Below are positions 58,338 through 64,000 of a stretch of 64,000 nucleotides of DNA, piece by piece (positions within the stretch are counted from its first letter, which is position 1; every line of letters starts with the position of its first letter). The stretch covers positions 48,367 through 112,366 of the forward strand of contig DCBA01000010.1 in the NCBI GenBank assembly GCA_002313255.1, in the 5' to 3' direction. Both the position numbers and the translations under genes were made by a program. The notes beneath the pieces were generated by a model that worked only from the letters and a program-made list of their open reading frames with translations, had not been told where the DNA came from and did no database searches. Source of the stretch: Gammaproteobacteria bacterium UBA1119. Its GTDB lineage: Bacteria > Pseudomonadota > Gammaproteobacteria > Pseudomonadales > Azotimanducaceae.

Positions 58338-59339
58338 ATGAGCGCTATAGCTATTTGTGTGAATCCAATGTCGGGGCGAGACGTGCGTCGACTCGCGGCC
58401 CGCGCAACCAACATGACTCATGAAGCCAAGCGGGACATCGTTGCGCGCATCGCAGCTGGCGCCGATTCCGTCGGGGTGAATGAGATATATATTGTTGACG
58501 AACCGTTTCGTATTGCGTCCATGGCCCTGGACTGGATGCCTCTGAAGGCGAAGGTTGTCAGACTTGGAATTGAGCTGCACCACGATGCTACTGACACTGA
58601 GCGCGCGGTGCGGGCTTTTGTTGGAGAGGGCGTAGAAGTTATTGTTTCGCTTGGCGGCGACGGTACTAATAGGATTATCGCGCGGAGTGCCCCGCAAATG
58701 GAATTGATCCCGTTGTCTACTGGTACCAATAACGTTTTTCCATCAATGGTTGAACCAACCACCGCCGGGGTTGTTGCGGCATTAGCTGCGAGGGGACGAT
58801 TTTCCGACGATGCGGCGCGGGGAATTCGAAATAGAGCGAAGGTGTTGCACACTGCTTTTTCGGATGGGATTAGCGACATTGCGCTGATTGATGCCGTACA
58901 GCTTTGCGACGACTACGTAGGCAATCTATTGCCGTATGACGAAGCTAAATTAAAGAAAATTCTTTTAACGAGGGCGTTACCGGACACGGTAGGAATGTCA
59001 CCTGTCGGGGGTCTTATTTCTGTGGTTGAGGAAAAGGATGACTTTGGGCTATTGGTTGAAGTTAGCGAAATGGCAGACGCGGAGATTCTTATTCGGGTGC
59101 CCTTATCGCCCGGGTTCTTTAAAGACGTTGCGATTTCGAGTAGTCAAAGAATCGATTTTGGGGAGAAGGTGACGTTTGAAGGCGAAGGAATCCTCGCCTT
59201 GGACGGAGATCGGGAGCATAAGCTCGGTAACAAACGATCCGTTGCAGCAACCATTCGTCGAGATGGCCCATGGGTTTATGACGTTGGTGCTGCCATGCGG
59301 TATGCCGTTGCAGAAGGTATGATGCTGCGCCCGTTGTAG
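58338..59339 (+). CDS. ATP-NAD kinase/AcoX-like protein
   Basis: A 333-aa protein with ICVNPMSGRD at the start and the kinase loop SLGGDGTNRIIA, followed by PLSTGTNNVFP. This layout is that of AcoX, an NAD-kinase-like protein usually beside acetoin dehydrogenase genes, rather than true NadK. AcoX has no firm function. Here no aco genes are near; dapD and fabV flank it. The TAG stop overlaps a GTG that would extend fabV. Confidence 0.82.
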   Translation: MSAIAICVNPMSGRDVRRLAARATNMTHEAKRDIVARIAAGADSVGVNEIYIVDEPFRIASMALDWMPLKAKVVRLGIELHHDATDTERAVRAFVGEGVEVIVSLGGDGTNRIIARSAPQMELIPLSTGTNNVFPSMVEPTTAGVVAALAARGRFSDDAARGIRNRAKVLHTAFSDGISDIALIDAVQLCDDYVGNLLPYDEAKLKKILLTRALPDTVGMSPVGGLISVVEEKDDFGLLVEVSEMADAEILIRVPLSPGFFKDVAISSSQRIDFGEKVTFEGEGILALDGDREHKLGNKRSVAATIRRDGPWVYDVGAAMRYAVAEGMMLRPL

Positions 59340-59380
59340 TGAAACCCAGCGTTATAGGGAACGGCAGCCGTAACACGATT

Positions 59381-60571
59381 GTGATTATCAAACCGCGCAT
59401 TCGAGGTTTTATTTGTACCACGGCGCATCCCGTCGGTTGTGCAGCAAATGTGAGTAAGCAGATCGACTACGTCCGCGGTCTCGATACGATAAGGGGCCCT
59501 AGAAATGTGCTCGTAGTTGGCTGCTCGAGCGGCTATGGGCTTGCGTCACGAATCACCTCGGCTTTTGGATGCGGGTCAGGAACGCTGGGAGTCTCCTTTG
59601 AAAAAGCACCATCGGAAACCAAGACCGGTAGCGCCGGTTGGTACAATAATGCAGCATTCGGGCGACGAGCAGAGCAGGCTGGACTATACGCGCGCACCAT
59701 CGATGGAGACGCATTCTCGGACGAGATAAAAATGCGGACGATCGACGCCATAAGCGCTGATATGGGCACTATCGATTTGTTGGTTTATAGCCTAGCTTCG
59801 CCGGTACGCGTACATCCGCGAACTGGTGAGCTCTATCGCTCGTCGATCAAGCCGGTCGGAAAAGTGTTTTCCTCACAAACACTTAAATTTGATCTTTTGT
59901 CAGGTAATGCGGAAGTGGTTGATGTAGAGCTCGATCCTGCCGATGTGGACGAGGTGGACGCTACGGTTGCGGTCATGGGTGGCGAGGACTGGGAATATTG
60001 GATCGATGCGCTTCTGGAAGCGGAAGTGCTGGGGCCTGGATTTGAGACCGTTGCCTATACTTACATCGGCAATGAACTTACGTGGCCTATTTATTGGGAC
60101 GGAACGTTGGGGCGCGCGAAAGAAGACCTTGATCGAGCAGCAGAAGAAATATCGACGAAGCTAGCGGGTATAAAAGGACGTGCGGACGTTGCCGTGTTAA
60201 AGGCGGTCGTAACGCAAGCAAGTACTGCGATCCCTGTGGTCCCGTTGTATTTCTCTATCCTCTTTCAGGTGATGAAGGAACGCGACTGTCACGAGGACTG
60301 TGTCGCCCATATTCATCGTCTCTTCCGCGAGCAACTGTATTCAAATCAGCCTATGCGTACAGACGAGATTGGCCGTATTCGGATGGACAATTATGAACTT
60401 GACGCCGATATCCAATCGGAAGTACAGCGCCGTTGGTCAGATATAACGACCGACAACGTTGCGGACCTCGCTGACCTTCGTGGATTCAGAGATGACTTCT
60501 TTCGATTATTCGGCTTTGGCATCGAAAATGTCGATTACGACGCAGACATTGAATTGATGATTGGGTACTAA
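59381..60571 (+). CDS. fabV: NADH-dependent enoyl-[acyl-carrier-protein] reductase FabV
   Basis: Last step of the fatty-acid elongation cycle; an SDR-related enzyme insensitive to triclosan in characterised bacteria. It is 396 aa. IIKPRIRGFICTTAHPVGC is the canonical N-terminus, so GTG 59381 is chosen; GTG 59339 would add 14 residues but shares a base with the preceding stop. NAD loop VVGCSSGYGLASRI and the catalytic Y-x8-K (Y238, K247) in YWDGTLGRAK are intact. The stop overlaps hemE (TAATG). Confidence 0.94.
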   Translation: MIIKPRIRGFICTTAHPVGCAANVSKQIDYVRGLDTIRGPRNVLVVGCSSGYGLASRITSAFGCGSGTLGVSFEKAPSETKTGSAGWYNNAAFGRRAEQAGLYARTIDGDAFSDEIKMRTIDAISADMGTIDLLVYSLASPVRVHPRTGELYRSSIKPVGKVFSSQTLKFDLLSGNAEVVDVELDPADVDEVDATVAVMGGEDWEYWIDALLEAEVLGPGFETVAYTYIGNELTWPIYWDGTLGRAKEDLDRAAEEISTKLAGIKGRADVAVLKAVVTQASTAIPVVPLYFSILFQVMKERDCHEDCVAHIHRLFREQLYSNQPMRTDEIGRIRMDNYELDADIQSEVQRRWSDITTDNVADLADLRGFRDDFFRLFGFGIENVDYDADIELMIGY

Positions 60572-61590
60572 TGCCGATCTTTCTAGACGCATGCGCCGGT
60601 GCCAGCACGCCGAACACGCCTATTTGGCTAAATCGGCAGGCCGGGCGATATATGCCGGAATACCATATTTTGAAAGGCGATACCCCCAGCCTAGAGTTCT
60701 TTAAGAATCCTGAGCTTGCAGCGAAAGCGACCTTGGACGCACAACGAATACTCGGTGTCGACGCAGCGATAATGTTCGCCGATTTGCTCCCGGTACTTGA
60801 GCCGATGGGTCTCAATCTCGAGTACAAACCAGGCGTTGGACCTGTGTTTGAAAATCCATTACGTGACAAAAAAGCGATAGAGGCGTTAGCCGTCGTCCCA
60901 GCTGAGGAAGGTTGTGGTTACGTCGTGGAAACTCTCGGACGCATACTTAACGACTTGCCAAAAGAAGTTGCGCTGATCGGTTTTGCGGGGGCACCGTTCA
61001 CGCTTGCATGCTACGCGGTCGAGGGCAAGAGCTCGCGAAACTATGTCCATGTGAAGCGGCTGATGTATGACCACGAAGTGTTATGGCAGTCTTTGATGGA
61101 TAAACTTGTGGATACCGTCGCGGACTATGTGCAATTACAGATCGCGTCGGGGGCTCAAGCTATACAGTTATTTGATAGTTGGGTTGGGTGTTTGTCGCTC
61201 GCCGACTATGAGCGGTATGTGGCTCCGGCTACGCGGCGGCTGATGGAACGCATTCAAGGCAAGGTGCCTATCATTTACTTTGGAACCGGTAACGCACATT
61301 TACTCGACGCTATGTATGCCACCGGCCCAGATTTAATGGCGCTCGACTGGCGCGTTCCTTTGGTCACTACGTGGGATCGCTTGGGTAGTCGCGCGATCCA
61401 AGGTAACTTGGATCCGATCGCGCTTTGTGCCGAGCCGAGTAGCATGATCAACCAGGCGCGAATCCTCATAGATGAGGTTGGAGGACGTCCCGGACATATA
61501 TTTAATTTGGGTCACGGGATTATTCCGGAGACGCCCGTCGATAACGTTAAGAGGTTGGTCGATTTCGTGCGCGAACAGACAGCGCGATGA
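60571..61590 (+). CDS. hemE: uroporphyrinogen decarboxylase
   Basis: Decarboxylates uroporphyrinogen III in haem synthesis, 339 aa. The N-terminal WLNRQAGRYMPEY has the catalytic arginine pair; GFAGAPFTLACYAVEGKSS and FNLGHGIIPETPVDNV are conserved. It is translated with fabV on one side and a VanZ-like gene on the other (ATGA). Confidence 0.97.
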   Translation: MPIFLDACAGASTPNTPIWLNRQAGRYMPEYHILKGDTPSLEFFKNPELAAKATLDAQRILGVDAAIMFADLLPVLEPMGLNLEYKPGVGPVFENPLRDKKAIEALAVVPAEEGCGYVVETLGRILNDLPKEVALIGFAGAPFTLACYAVEGKSSRNYVHVKRLMYDHEVLWQSLMDKLVDTVADYVQLQIASGAQAIQLFDSWVGCLSLADYERYVAPATRRLMERIQGKVPIIYFGTGNAHLLDAMYATGPDLMALDWRVPLVTTWDRLGSRAIQGNLDPIALCAEPSSMINQARILIDEVGGRPGHIFNLGHGIIPETPVDNVKRLVDFVREQTAR

Positions 61591-61994
61591 ACTACATGCC
61601 CGCGATTTACAGAACTGCATTCTGGATGCCGCTAGCAATCTGTACATACCTGGCACTTATGCCGGCCCCCTACCCGGACGCGATCCAATTTCCTGATGTC
61701 GTATTGCATGTGTTTGCGTTCACTTATCTGACGGCTGCGCTCGTTCTCGCCCACTTTGATACAGATCGAAATCCACTAACTCTTACATTCAGCATTCTGT
61801 GGATCCCCGCGACATGGATGTTCTTTTATTCTGTGGCGTTAGAAGTAGCGCAAGCGTTCACTCCAGACCGTCGAGCGGAAATCCTTGATCTATTGTGGGA
61901 CACGATTGGTATCGGGGTCGGGCAAGTCTGCTACTGGGGGTACGTACGAATTCGCCCAGTCCAAATAAATAGAAATCGTCTAAATGATGGATAA
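61587..61994 (+). CDS. VanZ-like family membrane protein
   Basis: A 135-aa protein with four hydrophobic helices. DVVLHVFAFTYLTAALVL and EVAQAFTPDRRAEILDLLWDTIGIGVG are the VanZ pattern (D-x2-x-H and E-x2-Q ... D-x2-x-N/D-x-x-G). VanZ of Enterococcus gives low teicoplanin resistance, but most family members are uncharacterised. The start overlaps the hemE stop; it converges on ilvD. Confidence 0.85.
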   Translation: MNYMPAIYRTAFWMPLAICTYLALMPAPYPDAIQFPDVVLHVFAFTYLTAALVLAHFDTDRNPLTLTFSILWIPATWMFFYSVALEVAQAFTPDRRAEILDLLWDTIGIGVGQVCYWGYVRIRPVQINRNRLNDG

Positions 61995-62051
61995 GGTCAA
62001 AGCGAGTTGGCTTGAACAACGGATTGCAGCTGGCAACCGCAAGATCGTTGA

Positions 62052-63725
62052 TTAGAGGTATTTATCTGTCACCGCACCTTCACTCGCCGAAGAAACGAGT
62101 CGAGCGTACTTGGCGAGTGTTCCGCGATCGGTGTAAGGCTCGGGTTGGCTCCAGACTCCGGCGCGATGTGTGAATTCTGCGTCGGTAATGCTGAGGTTAA
62201 TTTCTCTCTTTTCAGCATCAATGGTAATTTCATCGCCATCTTCGATGAGGCCAATGGGACCGCCTTCGAATGCTTCGGGAGTCACGTGTCCTACCACGAA
62301 ACCCGAAGAGCCACCGGAAAATCGACCGTCGGTGATCAAGGCGACTTTCCCAGAGAGACCGCGACCGTTAATCGCGCTCGTAGGACTTAACATTTCGCGC
62401 ATCCCGGGACCACCCCGCGGGCCTTCGTAACGCAGTACCACGACGTCGCCGGGTTGTACTGTGCCAGCCATGATAGCTTCCATGGCGGCTTCTTCACCCT
62501 GAAATGTTCTTGCTGTTCCCGTAAAACTAAGGCCTTCATGGCCTGTGATTTTTGCCACCGCACCCTCCGGTGCTACGTTTCCATAAAGCACGACAAGATG
62601 GCTATCCTTCTTGATTGGATTTGTCAGGGGTCGAATAATTTTTTGATCCGCCGGATACGGCTCAACTTCTTGTAGATTTTCTTTAAGGGTCTTGCCAGTA
62701 ACCGTGAGACAATCTCCATGCAATAGGCCGGCGTCTAACAACATTTTCATGAGCGGTTGGATGCCGCCGATATGAATGAGTTCCGACATTGCGTATTGAC
62801 CCGCAGGGCGCATGTCCGCTAATACGGGGACGTTTTTCCCGATCCGTGTGAAATCGTCGAGTTCCAATGGAATCTTCGCGGCGTGTGCAATCGCTAATAG
62901 ATGGAGGACCGCATTCGTGGATCCTTCCAAGGCGATCGCGACCACAATACTGTTCTCAAATGCTTCTCGACTAAGAATATCGGATGGCTTGATTCCTCGA
63001 TCGATTAACAATGAAACTGCGCTGCCAGCATCGAAGCTGTCCTGACGTTTCTGTTCGCTAACCGCTTCTTGGGCGGAAGAATTGGGCAGAGACAATCCGA
63101 GCGCTTCGATAGCCGACGCCATCGTGTTTGCTGTATACATTCCCGCGCACGAGCCGGGTCCTGGGATAGCAGTTTGTTCAACTTCTCTCAGTTCGATATC
63201 TGACAGTGAACCTTCGGCGTGTGCGCCGACTGCCTCGAACACAGAAATGATGTCGCGACGATTCGTCCCTGTCTGAATGGTGCCGCCATATACAAAGACG
63301 CTAGGTCGATCCAGTCGAGCCATGGCAATGGCGCATGCCGGCATATTCTTGTCACATCCGCCAATAGCAACGAACCCATCAAAACCCTGGGCGCCAACGA
63401 CTGTTTCTATGGAATCGGCGATAACTTCGCGTGATACCAGCGAATAACGCATCCCAGGGGTGCCCATGGAAATACCATCGGAAACTGTGATTGTGTTAAA
63501 CAGCACGCTCTTGGCGCCCGCCTGATCGGCGCCTTTTGCCGCCATTTCCGCGAGTTCGTCGATGTGCATATTGCAGGGGGTTACGCGACTCCACGTCGAG
63601 GCAATGCCGATCTGGGGTTTTTTGAAGTCTGCCTCGCTGAAACCGACGGGGTAAAGCATGGCGCGACTGGGCGCTTGTTGGACACCGTCGACAACGATGG
63701 ATGAGTACGGTCGTTTGTTGCTCAT
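62052..63725 (-). CDS. ilvD: dihydroxy-acid dehydratase
   Basis: Common step of valine, leucine and isoleucine synthesis, 557 aa. Three cysteines fit an iron-sulfur cluster: C51 (VTPCNMH), C124 (GGCDKNMPA) and C193 ([10 protein letters not shown]). The three-cysteine pattern and 557-aa length (E. coli IlvD 616 aa) are those of the [2Fe-2S] branch. [19 protein letters not shown] near the end is conserved. Confidence 0.96.
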   Translation of the reverse strand: MSNKRPYSSIVVDGVQQAPSRAMLYPVGFSEADFKKPQIGIASTWSRVTPCNMHIDELAEMAAKGADQAGAKSVLFNTITVSDGISMGTPGMRYSLVSREVIADSIETVVGAQGFDGFVAIGGCDKNMPACAIAMARLDRPSVFVYGGTIQTGTNRRDIISVFEAVGAHAEGSLSDIELREVEQTAIPGPGSCAGMYTANTMASAIEALGLSLPNSSAQEAVSEQKRQDSFDAGSAVSLLIDRGIKPSDILSREAFENSIVVAIALEGSTNAVLHLLAIAHAAKIPLELDDFTRIGKNVPVLADMRPAGQYAMSELIHIGGIQPLMKMLLDAGLLHGDCLTVTGKTLKENLQEVEPYPADQKIIRPLTNPIKKDSHLVVLYGNVAPEGAVAKITGHEGLSFTGTARTFQGEEAAMEAIMAGTVQPGDVVVLRYEGPRGGPGMREMLSPTSAINGRGLSGKVALITDGRFSGGSSGFVVGHVTPEAFEGGPIGLIEDGDEITIDAEKREINLSITDAEFTHRAGVWSQPEPYTDRGTLAKYARLVSSASEGAVTDKYL

Positions 63726-63857
63726 GGTGAGGGTAGGTCTATACGTTCGGTTGAGGTTTGCGATGGTACTGGTATACGCCCAGGTAGGGGAAACTTGTCA
63801 GTACCCGACAAAATACCTGCGCTTAGAATTTGCGAGAGTTGCTTGCGACTTCGATCA

Positions 63858-63907
63858 CTAGGGCTTCACGTTTGCGGCCGGCCTTGTGCGCCGGCAACGA
63901 AGCGCCA
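63858..63907 (-). terminator. long imperfect hairpin after the last gene
   Basis: On the minus strand GGCGCTTCG-TTGC-CGGC can pair with GCCG-GC-GCAAAC-GAAGCC across a short loop, giving a G+C-rich stem just downstream of the partial gene's stop. No U run follows, so Rho-independent termination is uncertain. Confidence 0.4.
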
Positions 63908-63915
63908 GGTCTTGC

Positions 63916-64000
63916 TCAGGTGCAGTAATGACGGATGACATTTTCGAGTGTCTCGCGAGCGGGGGATAACTGGTTTAAATCCAGGTATTCGTTCGGTTGA
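63916..64000 (-). CDS. 3' end of an unidentified gene (partial)
   Basis: Reading leftward from the window edge, the frame gives 27 codons, QPNEYLDLNQLSP, ARETLENVIRHYCT, then TGA 63918-63916. The composition looks protein-like and a hairpin follows the stop. The other two minus-strand frames are less protein-like and one is stopped early. The gene continues beyond 64000; I do not recognise it. Confidence 0.55.
   Translation of the reverse strand, partial: QPNEYLDLNQLSPARETLENVIRHYCT

Noticed and set aside
61984-62055. A 23-codon frame (MMDKVKASWLEQ...) between vanZ-like and ilvD
   Set aside because: It overlaps the ends of both neighbours, is very short and has no ribosome-binding site; likely chance.

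Overview
The window is a gene-dense stretch of bacterial chromosome, roughly half G+C, with about 69 protein genes plus the 3' end of another and one structural RNA. Gene content and order point to a Gammaproteobacterium. Several blocks match classic gammaproteobacterial order: recG-ridA-spoT-rpoZ-gmk / rph-pyrE; argB-algC-coaBC; rpmB-rpmG-mutM-coaD; rsmD / ftsY-ftsE-ftsX-rpoH; metW-metX-yggT-proC-yggS; ruvX-yqgE-gshB; zapA-ssrS-fau; rppH-ptsP-lgt-thyA-folA. The genome looks compact. Gaps are short, neighbours often overlap by 1-14 bases, and about 27 of the genes start with GTG, TTG or even CTG. I saw no tRNA, rRNA, insertion sequence, prophage, CRISPR array or integration site. I cannot name the genus.

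Layout: (1) 1-7.8 kb: a tiny membrane protein, uvrD, a TRAP transporter whose binding protein (with uvrD) converges on its membrane subunits (with ubiA), rubredoxin, and a dicarboxylate/amino-acid symporter. (2) 7.8-18.6 kb: recG-ridA-spoT-rpoZ-gmk leftward, rph-pyrE rightward, argB-algC and coaBC leftward. (3) 18.8-25.8 kb: ribosomal proteins L28 and L33, mutM, coaD, rsmD, the ftsYEX division/targeting genes, rpoH, a DUF423 membrane protein and trmB. (4) 25.8-36.4 kb: a long leftward run of hemW, rdgB, metWX, yggT, proC, yggS, ruvX, yqgE, gshB, rsmE, metF and metK. (5) 36.6-44.2 kb: tkt-pgk, a D-2-hydroxyacid dehydrogenase, rpiA, ilvA and a short-chain dehydrogenase. (6) 44.2-48.3 kb: def, fau, 6S RNA, zapA and a ZapB-like protein leftward; a UbiH-type hydroxylase and a lone gcvH rightward. 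(7) 48.3-64 kb: a thioredoxin-fold DUF255 protein, rppH-ptsP, an unusual short-chain dehydrogenase-like protein, a TANGO2/NRDE protein, lgt-thyA-folA, dapD, an AcoX-like protein, fabV-hemE-vanZ, ilvD and the 3' end of an unidentified gene.

Most of this is core metabolism: methionine/SAM supply (metF, metK, metX, metW), branched-chain amino acids (ilvA, ilvD), thymidylate and folate (thyA, folA, fau), haem (hemE, hemW), nucleotides (pyrE, gmk, rdgB), stress control (spoT, rpoH, 6S RNA, ptsP), and cell division. I found no clearly new multi-gene system. The points most worth checking are a perfect CIRCE operator in front of rpoH, a mutM gene whose only possible start is CTG, a short-chain dehydrogenase homologue with all four catalytic residues replaced, an AcoX-like kinase homologue away from acetoin genes, a DctP that looks like an inner-membrane lipoprotein, and three unannotated small genes or gene ends.
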